From NCBI GenBank assembly GCA_027315315.1, contig DAHUYG010000001.1, forward strand, positions 1-51,063: a stretch of 51,063 bases of DNA. The letters are read 5' to 3'. A program made the position numbers and the translations under genes. The notes under the pieces are model-generated. The model worked only from the letters and a program-made list of their open reading frames with translations, was not told where the DNA came from and made no database searches. Below, piece by piece: positions 16,630-26,114 of this stretch (position 1 is its first letter; each line of letters opens with the position of its first letter). Source of the DNA: Acidimicrobiaceae bacterium. Lineage in GTDB: Bacteria > Actinomycetota > Acidimicrobiia > Acidimicrobiales > RAAP-2.

Positions 16630-17964
16630 TCAGGACTTCACCGCGCGCTTGGGCTTCGGGCGCGCCGGCTGTGCCAGTGCGAGCTCGGCCATCCGGCGGG
16701 GCGGATCGAGGGCGACCAGGCTGAAAGACCGGTGCTCGCCCCGGGAGAGGACCTCCCGGGCGGCCCGGGGCGGCGGCTCACCTAGCCCGGCGAGCGGCGC
16801 GTAGCAGTGCAGGACCCCGCCCTCGGCGAGGTCGACGTCGACCATCGCCCCGTGCGAGGTGAACGACGCGACGACCCCGTCCATCACCGATCCGAGGGGG
16901 TGTGCCGCCACGAAGTTGATGAAGGCGAGCGGCTCGTTCACGGCGGGCGGCGGCGGGACCCGGCGGCGGCGCTTGGACTTCGGCGCCTCGCCGTCGGGCT
17001 CGGCGAGCACCTCCTCGGTGGCACGCTCGATCGCCGCCCGGAACTCGACGGGCGCCGGCGGCGCCTTGGCGGCCCTCTTGGCCTTCTTCGCGCCCGGGGC
17101 TGCGGCGGCCTTCTTGGCCCTCTTCGCTTCCGGGGCTGCGGCGGCCTTCTTGGCCTTCTTCGCGCCCGGGGTTGCGGCAACCTTCTTTGCCTCGTACGGG
17201 GCGGCGTCCCGCTTCTTGGCCGCGGCCTGCGCCGGGGCCGCCGACTTCTTCGCGCTGGCCTTGGCGGCGGCGCGTCCGCCGGTCGCCTTGGGGGCCGCCG
17301 GCTGCGTCGCCGCGGCTGCCTCCTTTGCCCGGCGCTTCTTCGGCTCCGCCACCGGCGGCTCGTCTTTCTTGGCCTTCTTCTTGGCCGCCTTTTCCACCGG
17401 CGCCTTCGGCTCGGCCTTGGCTCTGGCGGCGGGCTGTTTCGCGGCGCGTTTGAGCGCCTTGGCCACCTCGGCCGCCTTGCGCGGCGCCGAGAGGTCCTCC
17501 TCCGGCTCGGCCGGCTTGCGGCTCGAGCGCTTCGACTTGGGGCCGCGTACCGGCCGACGCGGGGTGAAGATCCACCCGACCCCGGGTACCGGCTTGCCGC
17601 CGACGAGGCGACCCTCGTCGAAGAGCCACGGATGCTCGTCGTGGAACTCCTGGAAGGAGTCGTTCGACAGGACGGTCGCGCCGGTCCGCTCGGCGATGCG
17701 CAGCACGAAAGCGTCGCCGCGTCCGATCGCCCCGGCCGGCGGGGCCACCACCTCCCCGTGGAGCTCGGCCGTCTCGAGCTGGGGTCGCTCGGCCGCGTCG
17801 ATACGGTGGCTGAAGGAGGCGTCGACCACCACGACCACGTCGGCGGCCGGGTCCTCGGCCAGATACGCCCGCACCGCCTCGTCGAGCTGGGCGAGGCTCG
17901 GGGTCGTCCGGCCCTCGGTCGCGAGGTTCGAGCCGTCGACGACGACGTGGTGGACCCCGGGCAT
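16630..17964 (-). CDS. NYN/Zc3h12a-like ribonuclease with H1-like linker and S1-like domain
   Basis: A 444-residue three-part protein. Residues 1-150 form a NYN (PIN-like) nuclease domain of the Zc3h12a type: VVVDGSNLA with the first catalytic Asp, VVVVVDASF, and ATVLSNDSFQEF with a later Asp. Residues about 160-350 are a low-complexity Lys/Ala/Pro stretch with histone-H1-like repeats (KKAKKAAAAP-type). The last ~90 residues (GSVMDGVVASFTSHGAMVDV) resemble an S1/OB RNA-binding fold. The arrangement suggests an RNA-cleaving enzyme with its own RNA-binding modules. The ATG at 17964 begins right before the first NYN strand; the longer upstream frame is non-coding in character. It lies 47 bases downstream of kgd. 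Confidence 0.78.
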   Translation of the reverse strand: MPGVHHVVVDGSNLATEGRTTPSLAQLDEAVRAYLAEDPAADVVVVVDASFSHRIDAAERPQLETAELHGEVVAPPAGAIGRGDAFVLRIAERTGATVLSNDSFQEFHDEHPWLFDEGRLVGGKPVPGVGWIFTPRRPVRGPKSKRSSRKPAEPEEDLSAPRKAAEVAKALKRAAKQPAARAKAEPKAPVEKAAKKKAKKDEPPVAEPKKRRAKEAAAATQPAAPKATGGRAAAKASAKKSAAPAQAAAKKRDAAPYEAKKVAATPGAKKAKKAAAAPEAKRAKKAAAAPGAKKAKRAAKAPPAPVEFRAAIERATEEVLAEPDGEAPKSKRRRRVPPPPAVNEPLAFINFVAAHPLGSVMDGVVASFTSHGAMVDVDLAEGGVLHCYAPLAGLGEPPPRAAREVLSRGEHRSFSLVALDPPRRMAELALAQPARPKPKRAVKS

Positions 17965-18011
17965 CGGCTCAGTCAACCACCCGGGCGCGGCCGGGGCCCG
18001 TTTTTGCCCGC

Positions 18012-21000
18012 TCAGCCGATCGCCCGGGCGAGGATGTCGGCCTGTTCGAGCTGGTGCTGGGCGGCGCTGCCGGTCGCCGGGCTCGCCGACTCGGGGCGGC
18101 TGACGTGCACGAGCCGATAGCGGTCGCGCAGCACCCGGTGCAACCGGCTGTGGACGAAGGACCACGCACCCATGTTCTCGGGCTCCTCTTGGAGCCAGAC
18201 GACCTCCGAGGCGTTCGGGTAGCGCTCGAGGATCCCGCCGATCTCGTCCTCGGGCCACGGGTAGAGCTGCTCGACCCGGACGACGGCGATCGCCTCGGGC
18301 GCCGGCGACGCACCGCCCTCCGGCTCGCCCCGGCGGGCTGCCCGTCGGTCCATCGCCTCGAAGGCGACCTTGCCGCTGGCGAGCACCACCCGCTGGACCG
18401 CCAGGGGGTCGGCGACCGAGGCGTCGTCAATGACCGAGAGGAAGGACCCGCTCGCGAGCTCGTCCATGGTCGAGCGCGACGCCTGGGCCCGGAGCAGCGA
18501 CTTGGGGGTGATCACGATCAGCGGGCAGCGCTGCGACGCCAGGGCCTGGGAGCGCAACAGGTGGAAGTACTGGGCGGCGCTCGAGGGCACCACGACGCGG
18601 AGGTTGCCCCGGGCGCTCAGGCTCAAGAACCGCTCGAAGCGCGACGACGAGTGCTCGGGACCCTGGCCCTCGTAGCCGTGCGGGAGCAGCAGGGTCAGCC
18701 CCGAGCGCTGGCCCCACTTGTCCTCCGCCGCGACGAGGAAGTTGTCGATGATGATCTCGGCCCCGTTGACGAAGTCCCCGAACTGCGCCTCCCAGGCCAC
18801 GAGGGCCCCGGGGGACTCGACCGAGTAGCCGTACTCGAAGCCGAGCGCCGCGTACTCCGAGAGGAGCGAGTCGAGCACGGTGAAGCGACCGGGCCGGCCC
18901 TTTCCGGTCTCGAGCGCCTCGGTGTGGACGAGCGGGACGTACTCCTCGCCCGTCTCGTAGTCGACGAGGACCGCGTGGCGCTGCGAGAACGTCCCCCGGC
19001 GGGTGTCCTGCCCGCTCAGGCGGACGTCGACGCCCTCGACGAGCAGGCTGCCGAGCGCGAGGGCCTCGCCCAGGGCCCAGTCGACGGTGCCCTCGGCGAC
19101 GAGCTTGTCGCGCTGGGCGAACTGACGCTCGAGCTTCGGGTGGATCGTGAAGCCCTCGGGCACGCTCCGCACGAGGTGCGCGAGCGACCCGAGCAGCTCG
19201 CGGGGGACGCCGGTCGCCGGCTGGGCCGAGGGGCGCACGGGTTCCGCCGGGACGAGGGCCGCCGGATGGGGGGGCTCGGCGCGCACCTGGTCGAGGGCGG
19301 ACTGCAGCCGGGCGTTGAAGTCGTCGAGCGCCTTCTCGGCCTCCTCGATCGTGATGTCGCCCCGCCGGACGAGGAGCTCGGTGTAGAGCTTGCGGACCGA
19401 GCGCTTGGCGTCGATGCGCTTGTACATGAGCGGCTGGGTGTAGCTCGGGTCGTCACCCTCGTTGTGGCCGTGCAGGCGGTAACAGACGAGGTCGATCACG
19501 ACGTCCTTGTGAAACGCCTGGCGGAAGCCGAAGGCGAGGCGCGCCGCGCGCACGCAGGCCTCGGGGTCGTCGCCGTTCACGTGCAGGATCGGCGCCTGGA
19601 CCATCTTGGCCACGTCGGTCGGGTAAACCGAGGTGCGGGCGGCCTGGGGGGCGGTGGTGAACCCGAGCTGGTTGTTGATGACCACGTGCACGGTGCCGCC
19701 GGTGCGGTAGCCGACAAGTCCCGAGAGGTTGAGCGTCTCGGCGACGACCCCCTGGCCGGCGAACGCCGCGTCGCCGTGGACGAGCACGGCCAGCACCGGG
19801 TACTCCTCGGGGTCGGAGGTCTCCGAGGTCCCGTCGCTGCGGCCCGGGACGATCCGGTCCTGCTTGGCGCGCGCCATCCCCTCGACGACCGGGTCGACCG
19901 CCTCTAGGTGTGAGGGGTTTGACGACATGGACACGGCGAGCGGGATCCCGGCGCGCGACACGAACTTGCCCGACGCGCCCTTGTGGTACTTGACGTCGCC
20001 GGTCCCCTGCACCGACTCGGGATCGAGGTTCCCCTCGAACTCCTCGAAGATCTCCTCGTAGGACTTGCCCACGAGATTGGCGAGCACGTTGAGGCGGCCG
20101 CGATGGGCCATGCCGAGCACGACCTCCGAGCAGCCGGCGCCCGCCGCCTCGTCCAAGACGGTGTCGAGGAGGACCATGGCCGACTCTGCGCCCTCGAGGC
20201 CGAAGCGCTTCTGACCGACGTAGCGGGTGTGCAAGAAGCGCTCGAAGGCCTCCGCTGCGTTGAGCCGGTCGAGGATGTGGCGCTGTTCGTCGATGCCGAG
20301 GGTCTGGTCGACCCCCTCCACGTGCTCTTGAATCCAGCGCTTCTGGTCCGGATCGGGGATGTGCATGTACTCGATGCCGAGCGTCCGGCAGTAGGCGTCG
20401 CGCAGCAGGTGGAGGATCTGGTCGAGGGTCGCGACGTCCTGGCCGGCGAGGCCGTTGGCGACGAAGCGGCGGGAGAGGTCCCAGATGGTGAGCCCGTAGG
20501 TGAGCGGGTCGAGCTCGGGGTGGAACCGCGCCGGCTCGACCTCGAGCGGGTCGAGATCGGCGATCAGGTGCCCCCGGACCCGGTACATGTTGATGAGCGT
20601 CTGCACCTGGACCTGCTTCACGAGCCGCTCGTAGCTGGCGTCGGCCACGTCGAACCCGGCGCTCGTGTCGGTGCGCCAGCGGGCGGGCTCGTAGGGGATC
20701 CCCATGGACTCGAAGACCGAGTCGTAGAAGCGGTCCTTGCCCTCCAGGAAGTCGACGACCCGGCCCAGGAACATCCCGGACTCCGCCCCCTGGATGATGC
20801 GGTGGTCGTAGGTGGAGGTGATCGTGACGACCTTGCCGATGCCGAGCTCGGCGATGACCTGGGGGTCGGCCGCCTCGAATCCCGGCGGGTACCCGAGCGC
20901 CCCCACCCCGATGATGGCCCCCTGGCCCGGCATGAGCCGGGGGACCGACTGGACGGTGCCGAGCGTGCCCGGGTTCGTCAACGAGACGGTCGTGCCGGCG

Positions 21001-21770
21001 AAGTCGTCGGGACCGATGCGGTTGGTGTGGACCTTGCGGATCAGCTCCTCGTAGGCCAGCACGAATGAGCGGAAGTCGAGGGTGTCGGCGGCCTTCACGC
21101 AGGGCACGAGCAGCGTCCTCGAGCCGTCGGACCTCGGGACGTCGACGGCGAGGCCGAGCCCCACGTGGGGATGGCGGACGATCCCCGGGGCACCCTTCCC
21201 ATCCGCGTCGGGCACGAAGCTCGCGTTGAGCGCCGGCACCTCGACCAGGGCTCGCACCACCGCGTAGCCGATCAGGTGGGTGAAGCTCACCTTGGCGCCC
21301 GAGGTCCTCGCGAGCTGGTTGTTCAGGATCTGCCGGTTGATCTCGAGGAGGCGGGCCGGGGCGGTCCGGACGCTCGTCGCCGTCGGCACGCCGAGGCTGG
21401 CTTCCATGTTCTTCGCGATCATCGACGCGGCGCCGCGCAGCACGACCGGCGCAGCGTCTGCCGGGCGCGCCGGCGCTGCGGTCGTCGGCGGCGCGGCGGG
21501 GGTCGGCATCGCCGTCTGCTCGGCGCCCGGAGCCGGCTCGCGCTGGGGTGCGACCGGGGCCCGGGCGATCGCCGGGGCCGGCACCGGGGCGGGGTGATAG
21601 TCGGCGAAGAACTCGCGCCAGCTCTCGCTGACGGCTCCAGGGTCGGCGAGGAAGCGGTCGTACATGTCCTCGACCAGCCATGCATTGGGTCCGAAGGACC
21701 CCGGCGCCCGCTCGGCAGTGCCCCCGACCTGCTCGTCCGTGGCGCGCTCCGAATCGGTCGCGTCGGCCAT
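18012..21770 (-). CDS. kgd: multifunctional 2-oxoglutarate metabolism enzyme (E2-E1 fusion)
   Basis: A 1252-residue actinobacterial Kgd/OdhA-type enzyme of the TCA cycle. Residues 1-60 are the E1-like N-terminal segment, 61-108 a Pro/Ala linker, and 110-345 the E2 succinyltransferase domain with active-site DHRIIQG (322-328). Residues about 360-1252 are the thiamine-diphosphate 2-oxoglutarate dehydrogenase/decarboxylase (E1), including GDAAFAGQGVVAETLN and VINNQLGFTT. It lacks a lipoyl domain, as in Mycobacterium Kgd, and would use a separate lipoylated E2. Products can be succinyl-CoA, succinate semialdehyde or 2-hydroxy-3-oxoadipate. Start ATG with full-length N-terminus. Divergent from the hydrolase at 21857, with 86 bases for promoters. 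Confidence 0.96.
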   Translation of the reverse strand: MADATDSERATDEQVGGTAERAPGSFGPNAWLVEDMYDRFLADPGAVSESWREFFADYHPAPVPAPAIARAPVAPQREPAPGAEQTAMPTPAAPPTTAAPARPADAAPVVLRGAASMIAKNMEASLGVPTATSVRTAPARLLEINRQILNNQLARTSGAKVSFTHLIGYAVVRALVEVPALNASFVPDADGKGAPGIVRHPHVGLGLAVDVPRSDGSRTLLVPCVKAADTLDFRSFVLAYEELIRKVHTNRIGPDDFAGTTVSLTNPGTLGTVQSVPRLMPGQGAIIGVGALGYPPGFEAADPQVIAELGIGKVVTITSTYDHRIIQGAESGMFLGRVVDFLEGKDRFYDSVFESMGIPYEPARWRTDTSAGFDVADASYERLVKQVQVQTLINMYRVRGHLIADLDPLEVEPARFHPELDPLTYGLTIWDLSRRFVANGLAGQDVATLDQILHLLRDAYCRTLGIEYMHIPDPDQKRWIQEHVEGVDQTLGIDEQRHILDRLNAAEAFERFLHTRYVGQKRFGLEGAESAMVLLDTVLDEAAGAGCSEVVLGMAHRGRLNVLANLVGKSYEEIFEEFEGNLDPESVQGTGDVKYHKGASGKFVSRAGIPLAVSMSSNPSHLEAVDPVVEGMARAKQDRIVPGRSDGTSETSDPEEYPVLAVLVHGDAAFAGQGVVAETLNLSGLVGYRTGGTVHVVINNQLGFTTAPQAARTSVYPTDVAKMVQAPILHVNGDDPEACVRAARLAFGFRQAFHKDVVIDLVCYRLHGHNEGDDPSYTQPLMYKRIDAKRSVRKLYTELLVRRGDITIEEAEKALDDFNARLQSALDQVRAEPPHPAALVPAEPVRPSAQPATGVPRELLGSLAHLVRSVPEGFTIHPKLERQFAQRDKLVAEGTVDWALGEALALGSLLVEGVDVRLSGQDTRRGTFSQRHAVLVDYETGEEYVPLVHTEALETGKGRPGRFTVLDSLLSEYAALGFEYGYSVESPGALVAWEAQFGDFVNGAEIIIDNFLVAAEDKWGQRSGLTLLLPHGYEGQGPEHSSSRFERFLSLSARGNLRVVVPSSAAQYFHLLRSQALASQRCPLIVITPKSLLRAQASRSTMDELASGSFLSVIDDASVADPLAVQRVVLASGKVAFEAMDRRAARRGEPEGGASPAPEAIAVVRVEQLYPWPEDEIGGILERYPNASEVVWLQEEPENMGAWSFVHSRLHRVLRDRYRLVHVSRPESASPATGSAAQHQLEQADILARAIG

Positions 21771-21856
21771 GGTCCCACCCTACCGGCGCGACGCTCGCGA
21801 CCGGTACGACCAGGAACGACGCGCCGCGAAGGGACCGGCCGATAACGTTGCGCGCC

Positions 21857-22684
21857 GTGAGCTTCCCCGAGGGCCTCTTCGTGATCGACCGTCCCGCGGC
21901 GTCGGGCTACATGGACGATGCTCCGGCGCCCGAAGGTCCGGTCGTCGTCCTCGTCCACGGCACCCTGGACCGGGGGAACAGCTTCCGCCGCACCATGCGC
22001 CGGCTCGAGGACGTGCGCGTCGTCACCTATGACCGGCGCGGCTACCAGGGCTCGCGGGGCGCCGAGCCGCCGGTCGGCGTCGAGCGGCACATCGAGGACC
22101 TCCTCGCCATCCTGGACGAGATCGGCGGGGCGCCGGTGGTCGTCGGACACAGCCTGGGCGGCGTGGTCGCCCTGGGCGCCGCCATCGAGGCGCCAGATCG
22201 GGTCGCCGCCGTCGGCGCGTTCGAGCCACCGATGCGCTGGATCCCCGTCGAGCGCCCACCGGAGCGGCGTGGCTGGACCGACACGTCGGACCCCGACGCC
22301 GCCGTCGAAGCCTTCTTCCGGGCCCGGGTCGGCAACGAGGCCTGGGCCCGACTCGAGCCGGCGGCGCGCGCCGACCGCCTGGCCGACGGGCCCGCCCTCG
22401 TGACCGAGCTCGCCTCCCTGAGCGGCGACCCCCTCTTCGACGTGACCGAGCTGAAGGTGCCCTCGGTCTTCGGGGGCGGTGGCGCCTCCGACGAGTTCCA
22501 CAAGGAGAACCTGGCCTGGCTGGGTGACCACGTTCCCGGTGCCCAACGCATCGACATCCCCGGGTCGGGGCACGGGGCCCACCTCACGCATCCCGACGCC
22601 TTCGCCGACTTCGTGCGCTCCACGATGGCCCGGGCCGCCGACGCGGACCCGCTCGGCGCGGCGGCCCGACGCGCCGACGGCTGA
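21857..22684 (+). CDS. alpha/beta hydrolase
   Basis: A 275-residue alpha/beta hydrolase. Motifs are LVHGTLDRGNSF for the oxyanion loop, YDRRGYQGS, the nucleophile elbow GHSLGG and the catalytic His in GSGHGAHLTHP near the C-terminus. The substrate is unknown; the fold covers esterases and thioesterases. The GTG at 21857 is chosen because the first beta strand follows directly, whereas the upstream part of the frame lies antisense to the start of kgd. The stop codon precedes the permease gene. Confidence 0.83.
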   Translation: MSFPEGLFVIDRPAASGYMDDAPAPEGPVVVLVHGTLDRGNSFRRTMRRLEDVRVVTYDRRGYQGSRGAEPPVGVERHIEDLLAILDEIGGAPVVVGHSLGGVVALGAAIEAPDRVAAVGAFEPPMRWIPVERPPERRGWTDTSDPDAAVEAFFRARVGNEAWARLEPAARADRLADGPALVTELASLSGDPLFDVTELKVPSVFGGGGASDEFHKENLAWLGDHVPGAQRIDIPGSGHGAHLTHPDAFADFVRSTMARAADADPLGAAARRADG

Positions 22685-22760
22685 GACCTCCTCCCTAGCG
22701 CCAAGGCAGGCCTGGCTCGGCCGGCTCCGATGGCTGGCCCTCGGGCTCGGCGCGATCAGC

Positions 22761-23843
22761 GTGGCGGTCGCCGGCGCGGCCGACGGGCGCGGCGCCGCGC
22801 AAGCGTTGCGCCAGGACTGGCCGGCCTTCGTGCTCGTGACCGGGCTGCTCCTGATCGGACGGGTCGCCCGTCACGAGGGCCTCTTTGAGCTCGGCGGCGA
22901 GCTCGTGGCCCGGGTGGGCCGCAACGGTGCTTCCCTGCTCATTGCGTCGGCCGCGCTGGTCGCGCTCGTCACCGTAACCCTCAACCTCGACACCTCGGTG
23001 ACCTTCGTGACCCCGGTCGTGATCGCGGCGGCCCGCCGTGGGCGCCGTGAGGTCGAACCCTTCGCCTATCTCGTGCTCGCCATGTCGAACACGGCGTCGC
23101 TGCTCTTGCCGGGGTCCAACCTCACCAATCTCATCGTGCTGAGCGAGTCGCACGCGTCGGGCCACCAGTTCGTCCGCGCCCTGGCCGCCCCGTGGGCGGC
23201 GTCGGTGCTGACGACGACGACGGTCGTCGCGGTCGTCTTCGCTCGCCGCATCGCCCGCAGGACCCCCGGATCGGACATCGTCGCTCGTCATGGGCGGCCC
23301 GGTTGGAGCGTGCCGGCCACGATCGGGGCGGTGGTGGCGATGGTCGCGCTGTCGCCCGACCTAGCGGCGGTCGTGGTGGTCGCCCTCGGTGCGGCGCTCG
23401 GCGCGCTCGAGATCGCCCGGGCCCGCTCCTCGGTCGTCGCCACCGTCAGCGGCCTGAACGTCCCGCTCCTCGCCGGCCTCCTCGGGCTCGCCTGCGCGCT
23501 CGGCACGCTCGGGCGGGCCTGGTCGGGCCCGGCCCACATGCTCGGCCACCTCGACACCTGGGCCACCGCGGGGGTGGGCGCGCTCGGCGCGCTGGTCGTG
23601 AACAACCTCCCGGCCGCCTCACTCCTCGCGGCCCGTCGCCCGGTCCACGCCTCCGCCCTCCTCGTGGGGCTCAACCTCGGCCCCAACCTGTTGGTGTGGG
23701 CGTCGCTGTCGGGCGTGCTGTGGTACCAGACGGCGCGCGCGTCGGGGTGGCGCCCCTCGGCCAGACGGGTCAGCGCGCTCGGGCTGCTCATGGTGCCGGT
23801 CACCATGGCCGCCTCGCTCGGCGCCCTCGCGCTCGCGCGCTAG
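22761..23843 (+). CDS. ArsB/NhaD-superfamily permease
   Basis: A polytopic membrane protein with roughly ten hydrophobic segments. It has two internally similar halves with the conserved Asn/Thr-Pro motifs of the ion transporter superfamily (NTASLLLPGSNLTNLIVLSE and, in the second half, VVNNLPAASLLAARR ... GLNLGPNLLVWASL). These resemble the ArsB arsenite-efflux and NhaD families. Substrate is not deducible. The start is uncertain: GTG at 22761 is the first standard start after the upstream stop, but the hydrophobic first helix begins about 10 codons earlier, so a non-standard or overlapping start is possible. No arsenic genes (arsR, arsC) are nearby. Confidence 0.72.
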   Translation: MAVAGAADGRGAAQALRQDWPAFVLVTGLLLIGRVARHEGLFELGGELVARVGRNGASLLIASAALVALVTVTLNLDTSVTFVTPVVIAAARRGRREVEPFAYLVLAMSNTASLLLPGSNLTNLIVLSESHASGHQFVRALAAPWAASVLTTTTVVAVVFARRIARRTPGSDIVARHGRPGWSVPATIGAVVAMVALSPDLAAVVVVALGAALGALEIARARSSVVATVSGLNVPLLAGLLGLACALGTLGRAWSGPAHMLGHLDTWATAGVGALGALVVNNLPAASLLAARRPVHASALLVGLNLGPNLLVWASLSGVLWYQTARASGWRPSARRVSALGLLMVPVTMAASLGALALAR

Positions 23844-23844
23844 G

Positions 23845-24795
23845 TCAACCCCCCGCCGCCGAGGGCGGCACCACCCGGGGCGACTCCCCCCCGCCGTGCA
23901 GCGAGCGCCACCGCAGGCTAAGCAGGCCCTCCTCGGACTCCGCTCCCTTCACGCCGCGCACCAAGGGGGAGCGGCAGAGCACGAGCGCGCCGGAGAAGAG
24001 GACGAGCAACGAGATCGCCTCGAGGGGACCCCAGGCGCCCCTCGTGCGGAGCTGGTCGCCGAAGAGGCTGACCCCGATCAGGATGCTCGCAAGCGGATCC
24101 ACCATGACGAGCGTGGACTGGGACGCCGCGATCGGTCCGGCGTGGAAGGCGTTCTGGGCGAGGAAGAGCGAGAACGCGCCGCAGCCGGCGAGCGCGTAGG
24201 TCTCCCAGTGGCGCACGATCGAGGCCCAGTCATGCGCGGCGTAAGTCGAGACGACCTTGGTGAGCGACGCGGTGAAGGCGAATCCGATCGCGCTGGCGGT
24301 GCCGAACAGCGCGGCCCGGCGCCAGCGCGATCCGCGCAGCGCGAGCAGCACCGAGATCGTCGCAGCACCGCCGCAGGCCAGGCCGACCTCGAGCCACTCC
24401 GAGCTCGTCGGCACGACGTCGCCGCCGCGCGGGGCGGCAAAGACGAGGAACCCGGCGAGCCCGCCGGCAACGGCCAGGGTCCCGAGCCACTCCCGCCATC
24501 CGATGCGGAATCCGAACGAGGAGCCGAGCAGCAGCACCAAGAAGAGGAGCTCGGTGGTCAGGATCGGCTGGACCTGGGTGAGCCGGCCGAAGTGCAGCGC
24601 GACGGCCTGCATGGCGAAGGACGCGATCATGAGCGCGAACCCGGCGAGCCAGATGCCGCGCTTCAAGGCGTGCACGAGAAGTCCGAGGCGAAGCGAGGCG
24701 CGCCCGGGCGCATCTTCCACCGCCATGCGCTGGAAGATGCTCGTCAGCGCGTTGGCGAAAGCGGCCCCCAGAGCCAGGACGTAGACCACGGCCAC
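23845..24795 (-). CDS. DMT-family (EamA-like) membrane transporter
   Basis: A 316-residue protein with about nine or ten hydrophobic segments and a soluble basic tail. The first helix ALGAAFANALTSIFQRMAV and the repeat in the second half (AGPIAASQSTLVMVDPLASILIG) are typical of drug/metabolite transporters. Substrate unknown. It starts at GTG, 36 bases after the stop of rnhB, so it may be the last gene of an rpiB-rnhB-transporter unit. Its stop lies 2 bases from the convergent permease stop. Confidence 0.82.
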   Translation of the reverse strand: MAVVYVLALGAAFANALTSIFQRMAVEDAPGRASLRLGLLVHALKRGIWLAGFALMIASFAMQAVALHFGRLTQVQPILTTELLFLVLLLGSSFGFRIGWREWLGTLAVAGGLAGFLVFAAPRGGDVVPTSSEWLEVGLACGGAATISVLLALRGSRWRRAALFGTASAIGFAFTASLTKVVSTYAAHDWASIVRHWETYALAGCGAFSLFLAQNAFHAGPIAASQSTLVMVDPLASILIGVSLFGDQLRTRGAWGPLEAISLLVLFSGALVLCRSPLVRGVKGAESEEGLLSLRWRSLHGGGESPRVVPPSAAGG

Positions 24796-24830
24796 CTCAT
24801 GTTAGGGGAGGGTTGATCAGGTCCTACGGG

Positions 24831-25613
24831 TCACGGGGCAGGTTCGGGCGGGCCGCCCCCCCAGGGCACCGAGCGGACGAAGGCCCAGCTGCGCCGGTGG
24901 ATGGCGGAGAGGCCGTAGCCGCGCAGCGCCCGCTTGTGGGCGCTCGAGGGATAGCCCTTGTTCTCCTCGAACTGATAGGCGGGGTAGTGCGGCGCCTCGT
25001 CGCGCATGAGGCGGTCCCGGACCACCTTGGCCAGCACCGATGCCGCCGAGACGGCGGCGCAGCGGGCATCGGCGTCGATCACCGGCACCACGGTGCCGGG
25101 CGTCGCCACCGCGGGGAGCACCGGGCCACCGGGCCCGGAGGGCCCGTCGAGGAGGCCGAGTTGCACCGGGGGCTGGCGAAGCAGGTCGTAGGGCCCGTCG
25201 ATCACGAGGGCGTCGGGCGCGACTGGGAGCTCAGCCAGGGCGCGGTAGGCCGCCAGGCGCAACGCGGCCGTCATGCCCCACGAGTCGCACTCGGCTGCGC
25301 TCGCATGTCCGACGGCCCAATGGGCGCACCATCCGGCAACGTCCTCGAAGATCGCCTCCCGCCGCACCTCGTGGAGGAGCTTCGAGTCGCGCAGCCACAG
25401 AGGCATGTTGCGGCGAGTGACGCCGTTGGGGAGCAGCGCGACCCCCACGCTCACCGGTCCGGCCCACGCGCCGCGGCCCACCTCGTCGAGCCCGCCGACC
25501 CACTCGTGGCCGCTCTTCCACAAGAGGCGCTCTTGATCGAGCGTCGGGCGCGACGAGAGGGGCTTGCGCTTGGGCGCCTGGAGGGAGGGGATCGCCCCGC
25601 GGGTGACGGACAT
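24831..25613 (-). CDS. rnhB: ribonuclease HII
   Basis: A 260-residue RNase HII that removes ribonucleotides and RNA primers from RNA-DNA hybrids. Active-site acids are visible in GLDEVGRGAWAGP (Asp 43, Glu 44), RDSKLLHE, VIDGPYD and the C-terminal DARCAAVSAASVLAKVVRD. The ATG at 25613 overlaps the rpiB stop (TGATG). A much longer in-frame extension runs antisense through rpiB and the mannosidase and is rejected. There is an insertion rich in Gly/Pro at residues 155-180 compared with the usual ~210-residue enzyme. Confidence 0.93.
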   Translation of the reverse strand: MSVTRGAIPSLQAPKRKPLSSRPTLDQERLLWKSGHEWVGGLDEVGRGAWAGPVSVGVALLPNGVTRRNMPLWLRDSKLLHEVRREAIFEDVAGWCAHWAVGHASAAECDSWGMTAALRLAAYRALAELPVAPDALVIDGPYDLLRQPPVQLGLLDGPSGPGGPVLPAVATPGTVVPVIDADARCAAVSAASVLAKVVRDRLMRDEAPHYPAYQFEENKGYPSSAHKRALRGYGLSAIHRRSWAFVRSVPWGGGPPEPAP

Positions 25614-26041
25614 CAGTCGCCGGCCGACTCGAGCCGGGCGACGAGGCCGGCCTCCGACGCATCGAATGGCGTCGCCAAGAACGCGTCCAGCATCTCGCAG
25701 GCCACCTGCTCGGTCGTCAGCCGCAGCCCGAAGGCGAGCACGTTCGCATCGTTCCAGCGCCGGGCGCCGCGCGCGGTCTCGGCGTCGGTGCACAGCGCGG
25801 CGCGCACCCCGGGCACCTTGTTGGCGGCGATCGAAACGCCGGTCCCCGTCGTGCAGCACACCACGCCCACCTCGGCCGCCCCACCGGCGACGGCCTGCCC
25901 GACGGCCGCCCCGGCGGCGGGCCACGGTGCGCCGTCGGCCACCAGCTCGACGCTGTGCCCGCCGGCCTCGAGGTGCGAGCGGAGGGCCGCGACAAGCGGG
26001 GTCGACTCGTCGGTGCCCAGCGCGACCCGCACGGATGTCAC
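25613..26041 (-). CDS. rpiB: RpiB/LacA/LacB-family sugar-phosphate isomerase
   Basis: A 142-residue protein of the ribose-5-phosphate isomerase B family (non-oxidative pentose phosphate pathway). The catalytic Cys lies in VVCCTTGTGVSIAANKVPG and the second signature is TARGARRWNDANVLAFGLRL. In most RpiB enzymes this second motif reads RxHNDAN, and the His takes part in sugar ring opening; here it is Trp, so activity or substrate may differ. The start could be GTG at 26041, GTG at 26032 or TTG at 26077. The stop overlaps the rnhB start codon. Divergent from the mannosidase gene. Confidence 0.8.
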   Translation of the reverse strand: MTSVRVALGTDESTPLVAALRSHLEAGGHSVELVADGAPWPAAGAAVGQAVAGGAAEVGVVCCTTGTGVSIAANKVPGVRAALCTDAETARGARRWNDANVLAFGLRLTTEQVACEMLDAFLATPFDASEAGLVARLESAGD

Positions 26042-26114
26042 CGTATCGAAGCCGGCAGCGCCGCCGGGGTTCCGCAAGGCCCACCCCGCTCGCCAGCGGT
26101 CCTAACCTGGCCCG

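Noticed and set aside
16807-18120. Long plus-strand frames rich in Leu/Gly/Arg opposite the NYN gene
   Set aside because: Shadow of the Lys/Ala repeats on the other strand; no start signals or domains.
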